Under the pieces are notes generated by a model, which worked only from the letters and a program-made list of their open reading frames with translations, was not told the origin of the DNA and made no database searches. DNA of 33,362 nt from a virus, in IMG/VR virus record IMGVR_UViG_3300046723_000510, positions 1 through 33,362 of that record; one strand, given 5' to 3'. Shown here one piece after another: positions 21,266 through 28,198 of this stretch. Position 1 is the first letter of the stretch, and each line of letters opens with the position of its first letter. The translations under genes were made by a program, and so were the position numbers.

Positions 21266-21870
21266 CCATCGCCGTCGCCGTCCTCGGTCGGCGGATCGGT
21301 CGCCGAGCGGGCGAAGAGCTCGGCGAGGCTGATGTGCTCGCCGTCGGGCCCGATGCCGCCGTGATCGAAGCGGGTGCGGCGACCGTACTCGTCGGGCCGG
21401 CTTCGCTCGAGGAACCACGCCCACGCGCGCCAGTCGGTTTTACCTGCCTCGAGGATCCCGCGAAGGGCGATGTGCACGACCTGCTCGCGCGCCCGCGTGA
21501 CGGCCTCGGAAAACTCGATGTAGGGCATCTCGCTCGCCGGCGGGTTGTCCTGCCCCCGATGCTCCTCGGCGCGCGCCATCCAATCGTGAACCGTGGACTC
21601 GTGGAGACCGAGAGCCTCGGCCGCGGTCTTGATCGACGTGCCGGCTTCGAGCACCATCACGACGCCCTCGCCGGTGGTGACCTGAAGCTCGAGCTCGCCC
21701 TTGCCATCGGGGCGCGGCATCGTGACCGTGACGTACTGCGTGATTTTCGGCGGGCGCCCGGGCTTGCGGACCTGGCGCGGCGGTTTGCGCCTGCGCTTTG
21801 CTTTCCCCTTCGCCGGCGCGCGCTTCGGTGTGGCCGTGGTCTTCTTCGTCTTGCTCTTCGTGGATGCCAC
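21262..21870 (-). CDS. terS: Terminase small subunit
   Basis: A 202-residue protein. The N-terminal 45 residues are extremely basic (KRRRKPPRQVRKPGRPPKIT). Then GTSIKTAAEALGLHESTVHDWMARA forms a helix-turn-helix that would recognise the packaging site, and VTRAREQVVHIALRGILEAG and WRAWAWFLERS are oligomerisation helices; RSRPDEYGRRTR is typical of this family. It precedes and overlaps TerL. The start is GTG 21870 with GGGAG adjoining, which is tight, so the exact start is uncertain. Confidence 0.85.
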   Translation of the reverse strand: MASTKSKTKKTTATPKRAPAKGKAKRRRKPPRQVRKPGRPPKITQYVTVTMPRPDGKGELELQVTTGEGVVMVLEAGTSIKTAAEALGLHESTVHDWMARAEEHRGQDNPPASEMPYIEFSEAVTRAREQVVHIALRGILEAGKTDWRAWAWFLERSRPDEYGRRTRFDHGGIGPDGEHISLAELFARSATDPPTEDGDGDG

Positions 21871-21929
21871 CTCCCGAAGGCTACCCGCGGGGTCGGCTCT
21901 AGTCCATTCGTCCCTATTAGTTAAAGGTC

Positions 21930-21959
21930 TTGACAGGTTAGGGTCTTTTGTGGTTTAAT
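21930..21959 (+). promoter_or_regulatory. Sigma70-type promoter for the rightward block
   Basis: TTGACA at 21930-21935 and TTTAAT at 21954-21959, separated by 18 bases, in a region much less GC-rich than its surroundings. Transcription would begin near 21966, giving a leader of about 25 bases before ATG 21990. This is the clearest promoter in the window and sits in the divergent spacer between terS and the methyltransferase. Confidence 0.75.
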
Positions 21960-21989
21960 AGACCTATGACCACGACGAAGGGAGACACG

Positions 21990-22760
21990 ATGGATAGCAC
22001 GGATCAGATGGGAACCGACCGCACGACAGACGCGAGGGAGTTGACTGCCGCCCCGATTCTCCTCGATGCCTTCTGCGGCGCCGGTGGCGCGGGAGAGGGG
22101 TACCGCCGCTCAGGTTTCGACGTCATCGGCGTCGACCACAAGCGCCAGCCTAACTATCCCTTTCAGATTTTCTATGGCGACGTGATCGAGATTCTCGGCG
22201 CAATTCTCGATGGGAGGTGGGTAGAGCGATGGGGATTGCCGATGCCACAAGGCATCCATGCCTCGCCCCCATGCCAGGCGCACTCGGACCTTCGCCACCG
22301 GACGGGCCTCGAGTACCCCGAACTCGTCGCGCCAGTCCGCGAGCTCCTCGAAGAGACCGGACTGCCGTGGATCATCGAGAACGTGGAGGGCGCTCCGCTC
22401 CGCGACCCGGTCACTCTCTGCGGCACGATGTTCCCCGGCTTGCGAGTGCTTCGCCATCGGCTCTTCGAGTCGAACTTCCCGCTCGAGACGCCCGCGCATC
22501 CAACCGAGCCGCACCCCCCGGTCTTCACGACCGACAAACGGAAATCGCATTACGGCAAGCTCGATCAGGACATCTCATTCGTGTCGGTCACCGGCGGCGG
22601 GAACTGCTCGATTGCGAACGCACGCTCGGCAATGGGCATTGAGTGGATGACGAAGCCCGAGCTCAACGAGGCGATTCCCCCGGCCTACACCGAGTATCTC
22701 GGCCGTCAGCTTCTCTCACACATTGAATCCACCACGACGAAAGGAGCACCACGACCATGA
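21990..22760 (+). CDS. DNA (cytosine-5) methyltransferase
   Basis: A 256-residue protein. Motif I is LLDAFCGAGGAGEGY (residues 24-38), motif IV is ASPPCQ with catalytic Cys95, and motif VI is PWIIENVEG (about 127-134). A conserved end, AMGIEWMTKPELNEAIPPAY, is typical of phage C5 enzymes. It is short: the target-recognition region is small. Host defence evasion or regulation is inferred. No endonuclease partner is nearby, so it is an orphan. ATG 21990 is preferred to the ATGs at 21948 and 21966 because GGGAG precedes it and the promoter would start at about 21966. Confidence 0.88.
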   Translation: MDSTDQMGTDRTTDARELTAAPILLDAFCGAGGAGEGYRRSGFDVIGVDHKRQPNYPFQIFYGDVIEILGAILDGRWVERWGLPMPQGIHASPPCQAHSDLRHRTGLEYPELVAPVRELLEETGLPWIIENVEGAPLRDPVTLCGTMFPGLRVLRHRLFESNFPLETPAHPTEPHPPVFTTDKRKSHYGKLDQDISFVSVTGGGNCSIANARSAMGIEWMTKPELNEAIPPAYTEYLGRQLLSHIESTTTKGAPRP

Positions 22761-23014
22761 AGGTAATCGAGAGCAGAGAGGTCATTTCCTTCTCGCTGAC
22801 CGTTGAAGTGCCGCTCACTCAAGCGCGGGCTTTCTCGGCCGCGATGACCGGGAATGACGATGACATCGTCCTCGCCGCCGAGACCGCCATGCGGGATCGG
22901 ATTGAGGATGAGGTGCATGAAGACGACGACGAGCGCCTCGAGGTCGGCTTTCCGAACGAGCGCTATGCCGGCGACTTCCTGCACAACCACGGCAGAGAGC
23001 CGCGGCCCCGGTGA
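22757..23014 (+). CDS. Small acidic phage protein
   Basis: An 85-residue protein starting MKVIESREVISFSLTVEVPL. Acidic helical middle (AAETAMRDRIEDEVHEDDDERLEV) and a C-terminus of GFPNERYAGDFL. The start carries a leader with two ACCACGAC repeats around AAGGAG. ATGA overlap with the methyltransferase stop. Unknown function, possibly transcribed with it. Confidence 0.6.
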   Translation: MKVIESREVISFSLTVEVPLTQARAFSAAMTGNDDDIVLAAETAMRDRIEDEVHEDDDERLEVGFPNERYAGDFLHNHGREPRPR

Positions 23015-23277
23015 CCGGCGAGCCAATCAAGCGCGAGCCGGCCGAGACGCCCGGCGGCCTGCAACCGCTGAAGGTGATGGACGAGGTCAACCGGCTCAAA
23101 CGGCTCGGCATCCATGAGCTTCGGTCCGAGGCGCGGGCGTGTCGTCTCTCGAAAGCGAAGGTCGCCGGCGCCGCGACCGGCGACGAGCTTCGGCTCGCGA
23201 TCCTCGAGGTCAAGCTCGCCGAGGCACTTGGCGGGGAACCCACAACGAAGGGAGAGCACGATGCGAAAGACGAGTGA
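23011..23277 (+). CDS. Small helical phage protein
   Basis: An 88-residue protein starting at GTG 23011, which overlaps the previous TGA. Its sequence MTGEPIKREPAETPGGLQPL is followed by a helical middle (MDEVNRLKRLGIHELRSEARACRLSKAKV and ELRLAILEVKLAEALGGE). The stop overlaps the next gene's start by 17 bases. No family recognised. Confidence 0.6.
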   Translation: MTGEPIKREPAETPGGLQPLKVMDEVNRLKRLGIHELRSEARACRLSKAKVAGAATGDELRLAILEVKLAEALGGEPTTKGEHDAKDE

Positions 23278-23530
23278 CGTGCGGGACACGACCTTCCCGT
23301 TCACCGCGGACACGACGGCCTTCATCTTGGTCGTGACCGAGCACGAGGGCGACCATCGCGGCTTCGAGCACGCGAGCACCTTCGAGAAGAAGAGGGCGCT
23401 CGTGGAACACGCGATCAGGCGGGAAGAGGACGGCTACGGCTCGACTCTGCTCGCGGTGTGGCCGGGGAAAACCCGCTCCGACGTCTTCCACGTCGACAAC
23501 CTCGAGGAGGCGCTTCACGCATTCGCCTAG
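23261..23530 (+). CDS. Small phage protein, unknown
   Basis: An 89-residue protein starting MRKTSDVRDTTFPFTADTTAF. It contains FILVVTEHEGDHRGFEH, a helical lysine-rich part, and DGYGSTLLAVWPGKTRSDVF. ATG 23261 follows CACAACGAAGGGAGAGCACG, a leader variant. Probably an alpha/beta small protein; no motif known. Confidence 0.6.
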   Translation: MRKTSDVRDTTFPFTADTTAFILVVTEHEGDHRGFEHASTFEKKRALVEHAIRREEDGYGSTLLAVWPGKTRSDVFHVDNLEEALHAFA

Positions 23531-23537
23531 AGAAGCA

Positions 23538-23606
23538 GCGAGCCCGGCAAGTCTCCCGGCCGGGCTCGCAGACGACGAAGGTCGCCGCACCACGACGAGG
23601 GCGACC
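23538..23606 (+). terminator. Two consecutive hairpins with leader fragments
   Basis: A perfect 10-bp stem pairs 23538-23547 (GCGAGCCCGG) with 23560-23569. A second stem (7 bp) pairs 23580-23586 with 23600-23606 and carries CCACGACGA in its loop. They follow the stop at 23530 and precede the metalloprotease. No T-tract. The 118-base spacer also carries leader-like pieces (GACGACGAAGG, CCACGACGAGG) without start codons. Confidence 0.45.
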
Positions 23607-23648
23607 GCCTCACATACCCTATCCACGAACGACGACGAAGGAAAAACT

Positions 23649-24137
23649 ATGACGAGAGCAGAGAGAATCGTAATCGCCGCGATCATCGCGATCATGCTCC
23701 TCCTGGCGGCCATCGCCGGCGGGATGGACAAGGCCGACGCGGCCATCAGCGGGCCGGTGCCGTTCTCCCCGAAGGCCGAGCGCTTCTATGAGGAAGCCCT
23801 CACATACTGGAATCTGCCGGTGCCCGAGGCATGCCCGACCGTGACGCGCGAGCTCGTGCCGGCCGGTTCGCTGACGCCCGACCTCGGCTTCTTCGAGTAC
23901 GAAGAAGGGGTCTACTGCCGGATCCAAATTGACGAGTCGGTCGTGAGGTCGTGCGAACTTCGGCAATTGGTCTTCCACGAGACCGGCCACCTTGTCGGCC
24001 TCGAACACTCGACCGACCCGCGGAGCTATATGTATCCCGATACCTACCAGGGCGCGCCGGCCACCTGGCAGATGTGTCGGGAAGAGCATCCGAAGCTGCA
24101 CCACGGCGCGACGATTCACGCGGGGCGAGCGCGATGA
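23649..24137 (+). CDS. Secreted or membrane-anchored metzincin-like metalloprotease
   Basis: A 162-residue protein. Residues about 7-24 form a hydrophobic signal segment (IVIAAIIAIMLLLAAIAG), followed by a possible AxA-type cleavage site (ADAA near residues 29-32). The zinc-binding motif HETGHLVGLEH (His110, Glu111, His114, His120) fits HExxHxxGxxH, and SYMYP provides the Met-turn (Met128). Four Cys could form disulfides outside the cell. It is smaller than most metzincins and resembles small matrixin-like peptidases. The substrate is unknown. The leader is ACGACGACGAAGGAAAAACT. Confidence 0.75.
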   Translation: MTRAERIVIAAIIAIMLLLAAIAGGMDKADAAISGPVPFSPKAERFYEEALTYWNLPVPEACPTVTRELVPAGSLTPDLGFFEYEEGVYCRIQIDESVVRSCELRQLVFHETGHLVGLEHSTDPRSYMYPDTYQGAPATWQMCREEHPKLHHGATIHAGRAR

Positions 24138-24526
24138 AGCGGCCGACGAAAGCCGAGCGCGACGCGGCGACGAGCGCACGGATGCTCGCCCATCCGATTC
24201 GCCGGCGGATCCTGCGCCGCCTCGAGGAAGCGAAGTTCGCCTCGCCGGCCGAGCTCGGTCGCGAACTCGAGCTTCCGGTCGCCACCGTCAGCTACCACAT
24301 GCGGGTGCTTCGCTCGAACGGCGCGGTGAAGCAGGTGAAGACGCGGCGGGTGCGCGGCGCGACCGAGCACTTCTTTCGGTCGACGGGGAAGGTCTCACTC
24401 AGGAGTGACGCCGAGACCGCGCTCGACCGCATCACCGAGGTTGTCGACGTGCGCGAAGGGGAAACCGACGTGATGATCGAAGCGGTCCGCGACATTCTGG
24501 CCGAGACGGGCCGCGGCACTCGGTAG
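24134..24526 (+). CDS. ArsR-type winged-helix transcription regulator
   Basis: A 130-residue protein. Residues 17-70 form a winged helix: MLAHPIRRRILRRLEE, then SPAELGRELELPVATVSYHMRVLRSNGAVK and the wing KTRRVRGATEHFFR. The C-terminal part (DAETALDRITEVVDVREGETDVMIEAVRDIL) is acidic and helical. ATGA overlap with the protease gene, so the two are co-translated. No metal-binding cysteines, so it is not a metal sensor. Confidence 0.85.
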   Translation: MKRPTKAERDAATSARMLAHPIRRRILRRLEEAKFASPAELGRELELPVATVSYHMRVLRSNGAVKQVKTRRVRGATEHFFRSTGKVSLRSDAETALDRITEVVDVREGETDVMIEAVRDILAETGRGTR

Positions 24527-24535
24527 CCCGCGCAA

Positions 24536-24550
24536 GGTGTTACCCTTTCG
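24536..24550 (+). promoter_or_regulatory. Recurrent GGTGTTACCCTT promoter-like motif, copy 3
   Basis: GGTGTTACCCTTTCG lies 42 bases before ATG 24578 and just after the regulator gene's stop. It has the same core as the minus-strand copies at 14411-14430 and 16952-16972, and is followed, as they are, by the start-associated leader. A match in antisense orientation (GTGTTACCCC) lies at 27769-27779. Confidence 0.45.
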
Positions 24551-24577
24551 CCGGCCACCACGACGAAAGGAAGCAGG

Positions 24578-24874
24578 ATGCGAAGCAAACCACCACCGCC
24601 CCTAGCCGAGACGGCGCAGGTCATCATCAGCATCGAGGTCAAGGACGGGACCGGCTACGGCGCCCGCCAGGTCGCGAAGACGGTCCTCGAGGAGCAGGTC
24701 GTACTCGAGGACGCCGGCGAGTTTGATCGCTACCCGCCGGTGCGCGACAAGGTCCGCGACCTGGCCGACAACGCGATCAGCCGTACCGACACGCAGGTCG
24801 ACGCTCACAACGCGCTCGTCAAGGCCGAGCAGGCGAAGGCCGAGGCCGAGAGGCCTGATACCCCGCCGGCCTGA
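24578..24874 (+). CDS. Small phage protein, unknown
   Basis: A 98-residue protein starting MRSKPPPPLAETAQVIISIEV. A strand is followed by helices (GARQVAKTVLEEQVVLEDAGEFDRYP, VRDKVRDLADNAISRTDTQVDAHNALV) and a Pro-rich end. Start 24578, leader CCACCACGACGAAAGGAAGCAGG. Unknown function. Confidence 0.6.
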   Translation: MRSKPPPPLAETAQVIISIEVKDGTGYGARQVAKTVLEEQVVLEDAGEFDRYPPVRDKVRDLADNAISRTDTQVDAHNALVKAEQAKAEAERPDTPPA

Positions 24875-25068
24875 TGTCCCGCCATCCCCGCTATGACACC
24901 GAGCTCCGCGAGAAGGCACTCGCCGTCTATCGCGAGCTCAAGAGCTACCGGAAGACCGGCACGCGGCTCGGTGTCAGCGGGAAGCGGGCCCACGTACTTG
25001 TGAAGGAGGGGATGCGCCTCGAGCTCGAGGCCGCCCGTAAACGCGACGAAGGAGACACGACGAAATGA
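24874..25068 (+). CDS. Helix-turn-helix small protein
   Basis: A 64-residue protein. DTELREKALAVYRELKSYRKTGTRLGVSGKRAHVLVKEGMRLE looks like a transposase-like or homeodomain-type HTH, in which GTRLGVS precedes a recognition helix. It would bind DNA. TGATG overlap with the gene before it. The ribosome site of the following gene lies in its end (ACGAAGGAGACACGACGAA). Confidence 0.65.
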   Translation: MSRHPRYDTELREKALAVYRELKSYRKTGTRLGVSGKRAHVLVKEGMRLELEAARKRDEGDTTK

Positions 25069-25724
25069 GCACCACGACGCAGGTTCAACCCCTGATCGAC
25101 CCGACCGAGCTCGAGAGCTTCGAGGAGGCGCAGGAGAAGATCAAGCGGGCCCGCGGCCTGATCGACCGGATCCCGGCCGAGCTCGATGACGACTCGGCGA
25201 GCACCGCGGCCGACGCCCTGAAAGAAGCCCGCTTCGCGGTGCAGGACTTGGAGGTCTCGCGCAAGGCCGAGAAAGAGCCCTATGCCGTCACCGGCCGGCG
25301 CATCGACGCCGACTTCAACGAGCTCAAGTCCTCGCTCGAGGCGGCGATGGACTCGCTGAAAGCGCGGGTCATCGCCTACAACGCGAGGGTGCAGAAGGCG
25401 GCCGAGGAAGAGCGCAAGCGAATCGAGCGGAATGCCGAGGCGCGCCAGAAGCGAGAGGACGAGAAAGCGGCGAAAGAGAACCGCGCCTCTCACGATAAAC
25501 GCGGCGCGCCGGCGCCACCACCGCCGCCGCCATCTGCCCGCGGCATGAATGCGAAGACCACGATCAAGAAAGTGAAGAAGTACCGCATCGAGGACGAGTC
25601 GCTGCTGCCCGACCACCTCGTCAAACGGGTGCCGGACAAACTCAAGATCAAGGCGGCCGTCAACGCGGGCGAAGCGATCCCCGGCGTGAGGATGTGGGAA
25701 GAGGACGAGGTCGCGACCCGATGA
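25065..25724 (+). CDS. Coiled-coil phage protein near recombination genes
   Basis: A 219-residue protein. The first two-thirds are coiled coil (LESFEEAQEKIKRARGLIDRIPAEL; KAAEEERKRIERNAEARQKREDEKAAK), then a proline stretch, and a conserved end, KYRIEDESLLPDHLV, then KIKAAVNAGEAIPGVRMWEE. The latter pattern is frequent in phage proteins encoded beside recombination/ssDNA-annealing genes. Function is not established. Start 25065 with a leader that contains ACGAAGGAGACACGACGAA. Confidence 0.65.
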   Translation: MSTTTQVQPLIDPTELESFEEAQEKIKRARGLIDRIPAELDDDSASTAADALKEARFAVQDLEVSRKAEKEPYAVTGRRIDADFNELKSSLEAAMDSLKARVIAYNARVQKAAEEERKRIERNAEARQKREDEKAAKENRASHDKRGAPAPPPPPPSARGMNAKTTIKKVKKYRIEDESLLPDHLVKRVPDKLKIKAAVNAGEAIPGVRMWEEDEVATR

Positions 25725-25945
25725 AGACCTATGTGATCCACGCGACCTGCCGCTATGTGGTCAAGCAAAAAGAGACCGGCGAGACCGAGAGCGGTCAAAA
25801 CCGCCCGACGATTTCGGTCGAAGCCTCGAGTGAAGGTGCCGCAATCCGCAAGGCAACGAAGGAGCAGAAGAAGCGGATCGGCACCGAATGGTGGCCGGTC
25901 GTCAGCTTCCACCTAGTCCCCGAGCTCGTGACGGTGATCGACTGA
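25721..25945 (+). CDS. Small phage protein, unknown
   Basis: A 74-residue protein starting MKTYVIHATCRYVVKQKETG. It is alpha/beta: a beta pair, then EASSEGAAIRKATKEQKKRIGTEWWPV. ATGA overlap with the coiled-coil gene. A longer upstream reading is less likely. No family. Confidence 0.6.
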   Translation: MKTYVIHATCRYVVKQKETGETESGQNRPTISVEASSEGAAIRKATKEQKKRIGTEWWPVVSFHLVPELVTVID

Positions 25946-26217
25946 TGAGCACCGGGTCGACCATCGTCCCGCGGCCGGGCTCGATTACGGTCGCCGACCT
26001 GCCCGACGATCAGCGCGAGGGTCTCGTGCTGCCCTACGGCGTCGGCGGAAAGCCGGACGTCGGAATCGTTGTGCGGGTCGGCCTCGGTGTCGAGCTCGGC
26101 CTCGAGGCGGGCGACAAGGTCTTCTACGGCAAGGGACATTCCCACGAAGTAGAGGACGTCAAGGTGGTCGACCAGGGTTGCGTCATCGCCTACGACGATT
26201 CGGGCCGGTCTTTCTGA
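25945..26217 (+). CDS. GroES-like (cpn10-fold) small protein
   Basis: A 90-residue protein. EGLVLPYG... KPDVGIVVRVGLG followed by LGLEAGDKVFYGKGHSHEVEDVKVVDQGCVIAYDD matches the cpn10 order: GivLP, PxxGxVvavGxG, vkxGDkVxfxkyxgxEv, then a last strand. The length (about 90-100) is right. It could adjust the host chaperonin, as T4 gp31 does, or simply share the fold. The N-terminal 25 residues lack a clear mobile-loop sequence. TGATG overlap with the gene upstream. Confidence 0.5.
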   Translation: MSTGSTIVPRPGSITVADLPDDQREGLVLPYGVGGKPDVGIVVRVGLGVELGLEAGDKVFYGKGHSHEVEDVKVVDQGCVIAYDDSGRSF

Positions 26218-26375
26218 TGGGCTTCACGATGCCGCGCCCCCTGCCGCCGCTGCCGTTCACCTACCGCGGCTTGCTCGAGCAGCACGCGGTCACCTTCCGC
26301 CGGATGCCGCGGCGGGCGCCGGCCGATTCCGAGATACGCGGCCGGCCCTACAATTGGAGGCGCGACGGTATATAA
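26217..26375 (+). CDS. 52-residue basic protein
   Basis: A small protein starting MGFTMPRPLPPLPFTYRGLL, basic and Pro-rich with RRMPRRAPADSEIRGRPYNW. ATG 26217 overlaps the previous TGA (TGATG). It is followed by a tandem repeat region. Unknown function; the real start may be the second Met (26229). Confidence 0.5.
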   Translation: MGFTMPRPLPPLPFTYRGLLEQHAVTFRRMPRRAPADSEIRGRPYNWRRDGI

Positions 26376-26393
26376 CCCCTGCTAAGCGCCATT

Positions 26394-26435
26394 TTGCGAT
26401 TCGCACATTGCGATTCGCACATTGCGAAATGCACC
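26394..26435. repeat. Three tandem 14-bp repeats, candidate operator
   Basis: TTGCGATTCGCACA at 26394-26407 and 26408-26421, then TTGCGAAATGCACC at 26422-26435. Each unit contains a nearly palindromic TGCGA-t-TCGCA. The repeats lie between the 52-residue gene and the leader of the 358-residue gene, so they may bind a repressor (for example the ArsR-type or HTH protein nearby). No such repeats were noticed elsewhere in the window. Confidence 0.6.
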
Positions 26436-26460
26436 ACGACGACGAAGGAGCACCACGACC

Positions 26461-27537
26461 ATGAGCGATGAGCAGCACCACGACGAAGACGTTGTAGAGC
26501 CCGACGCAGTAGAAGAGCCCGCGGCGCCGGACACCGCCCGCACCTCGCGGGCGCTCGAGCCGGTGGCGGCGGCGCCGGCCGTCCCGAGCGTCACCCCGCA
26601 GGTAACCGCGATGGAACTCGGCGAGCGGCTCGAGCTCATCGAAGAGGTGATGCGCGAGAAGATGGAGAAGGGCGTCGACTACGGCGTCATCCCGGGCACC
26701 GACAAGCCGGCGCTCTTCAAGCCGGGCGCCGAGAAGTTGGCGGTGCTCTTCCGGCTCGACGTGCAACCGCGCAGCACGAAGACATGGGAAGGCGAGCACC
26801 TCACCGTCGAGAATGCGGCGACCGTCTATGACATCGCCACCGGCGCCCGCATCGGCTACGGCGAGGGTCTCTGCACGACCCGCGAGAAGAAGTACGCGCG
26901 GCGCTATGGCGGCCTCTCCTGCCCGACCTGCGCGAAGGAAACGGTCAAGCGCTCCAAGAAGGAGGCCGAGTTCTACTGTTGGGCGAAGATCGGCGGGTGC
27001 GGAGAGACCTTCGCCCTCGAGGACGAGCGCATCACCTCCCAGAAGCCCGGGGAGATTCCAAACCCCGACCTCCCCGATATGTGGAACACGGTCATAAAGA
27101 TGGCCGAGAAGCGGGCCCGGGTCGACGCCGTGCTCGCCGTCACCGGCGCCTCGGCGATCTTCACGCAGGACATCGAGGACCGGGCCGAGAGCGAAGAGAC
27201 CGTCGCGGCGCCCGGCCTGCCGGCGGCCACCGAGGAAGAGCTCGGCGCCCTGCGGGCCGGCCTCGAATACATCCTCCCGACGGCCGAAGCGAAGCGGGTG
27301 TGGGAGGAGATAAGAACGGCCTTCGGCGGGAACCTGTATGGGCCCGCCACGGTCGCCGCCCTGGCGCCGATCCGGGCGTTGAAGTCGATCCACGACGACG
27401 AGGCCGAGACCGAGGCCGAGACGAAACGCGACGAAGAAGCGCAGGCCGAGGCGGGTGAATCGGCCGAGGAGAAGCGCGAGCGCGAAGCCCGGGAGAAGGC
27501 CGGGAAAAAACGGACCTCGAAAGGGAAGAAATCGTGA
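26461..27537 (+). CDS. Conserved phage protein with central zinc motif, likely recombination/replication
   Basis: A 358-residue protein. The conserved part begins MELGERLELIEEVMREKMEKGVDYGVIPGTDKP and LFKPGAEKLAVLF, then GYGEGLCTTREKKYARRYGGLSCPTCAKETVKRSK... FYCWAKIGGCGETF (four cysteines spaced for zinc) and NPDLPDMWNTVIKMAEKRARVDAVLAVTGASAIFTQD. The C-terminal 70 residues are charged and probably disordered. The family is frequent in phages near single-strand annealing and replication genes. I cannot name the function. Leader CACCACGACGACGAAGGAGC precedes ATG 26461. Confidence 0.7.
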   Translation: MSDEQHHDEDVVEPDAVEEPAAPDTARTSRALEPVAAAPAVPSVTPQVTAMELGERLELIEEVMREKMEKGVDYGVIPGTDKPALFKPGAEKLAVLFRLDVQPRSTKTWEGEHLTVENAATVYDIATGARIGYGEGLCTTREKKYARRYGGLSCPTCAKETVKRSKKEAEFYCWAKIGGCGETFALEDERITSQKPGEIPNPDLPDMWNTVIKMAEKRARVDAVLAVTGASAIFTQDIEDRAESEETVAAPGLPAATEEELGALRAGLEYILPTAEAKRVWEEIRTAFGGNLYGPATVAALAPIRALKSIHDDEAETEAETKRDEEAQAEAGESAEEKREREAREKAGKKRTSKGKKS

Positions 27538-27776
27538 CCCGCTGCTCGGTCATCCTGCCCGACACCCGCTCGGTGAACATCGAGTGCGCGCGGGTGCCGT
27601 GTATCGGTGAGGAGATTGTGCTCGACCGGATCGCGGCGCCCGACGACGGCGGCGATCAATGGGCAGATGACATCAGCGGTAAGGCCTTCGTCGTGAAGGG
27701 AGTGATTTGGGCAGCACCGGCGCCGGGCATCCGGGCTCGCGTCGTGCTATCGACCGAGGATCGCGAGAAGGGGTAA
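27534..27776 (+). CDS. Small beta-rich protein
   Basis: An 80-residue protein starting at GTG 27534, overlapping the previous TGA. Its sequence MTRCSVILPDTRSVNIECAR... GEEIVLDRIA... AFVVKGVIWAAP... RARVVLSTED suggests an all-beta SH3-like small barrel. Unknown function. Confidence 0.55.
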   Translation: MTRCSVILPDTRSVNIECARVPCIGEEIVLDRIAAPDDGGDQWADDISGKAFVVKGVIWAAPAPGIRARVVLSTEDREKG

Positions 27777-27840
27777 CACTTGACCGATGCCGGTGCGACG
27801 ATGCGCCGGCCAAGCTGACCTACATCCCCGAGGAGGGACG

Positions 27841-28110
27841 ATGACGACTGAGAAGACCGAAAAGAAAGAGCTCACCGCCGAGCAGACGGCGGTGCTGCAA
27901 CTCGTGACCATCGAACCGGCGCCGCGCACGGCGACCGAGCTCGCGAACAACTACGGCGGGCGGGTGATCGCGAATCTTTGGCCCGAGCAGACAGTCGACC
28001 AGGTGAAGAGCCGCCTGAAGGAGCTCGTCGGCTCGAAGCATCTGAAGTACGGCGAGGAGGCGCCCGACGGTGAGAAGACGCTCGAGCTCACCGCCGCCGA
28101 GCGCGACTAA
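27841..28110 (+). CDS. Winged-helix-like small protein
   Basis: An 89-residue protein. ELTAEQTAVLQLVTIEPAPRTATELANNYGGRV, then TVDQVKSRLKELVGSKHLKYGEE and KTLELTAAERD form the helix-helix-wing order of a winged helix. It may bind DNA or mediate protein interaction. ATG 27841 has GAGGAGGGACG. The gap before it (27777-27840) holds only a 12-codon open frame starting TTG 27780. Confidence 0.6.
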   Translation: MTTEKTEKKELTAEQTAVLQLVTIEPAPRTATELANNYGGRVIANLWPEQTVDQVKSRLKELVGSKHLKYGEEAPDGEKTLELTAAERD

Positions 28111-28122
28111 GGGACGAAGGGT

Positions 28123-28152
28123 GCGGCGCCGGCGTTCACCCGCCGGCGCCGC
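28123..28152 (+). terminator. 12-bp perfect GC hairpin
   Basis: Positions 28123-28134 (GCGGCGCCGGCG) pair perfectly with 28141-28152, with a 6-nt loop. It follows the stop at 28110 and precedes the next leader (28169-28198). A strong intrinsic-type hairpin, but without a T-run. The bases after it are GGCAGGAATCG. Confidence 0.55.
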
Positions 28153-28198
28153 GGCAGGAATCGTATCCGCACCACGACGAAGTGAAGGAGGGATAGCG

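Noticed and set aside
26394-26435. CRISPR array
   Set aside because: The 14-bp units are directly adjacent with no spacers, and no cas gene is present.
27769-27779. Fourth copy of the GTGTTACCC motif as a promoter
   Set aside because: It points to the minus strand, where no gene follows, and part of it is the end of a coding region; kept only as a note.
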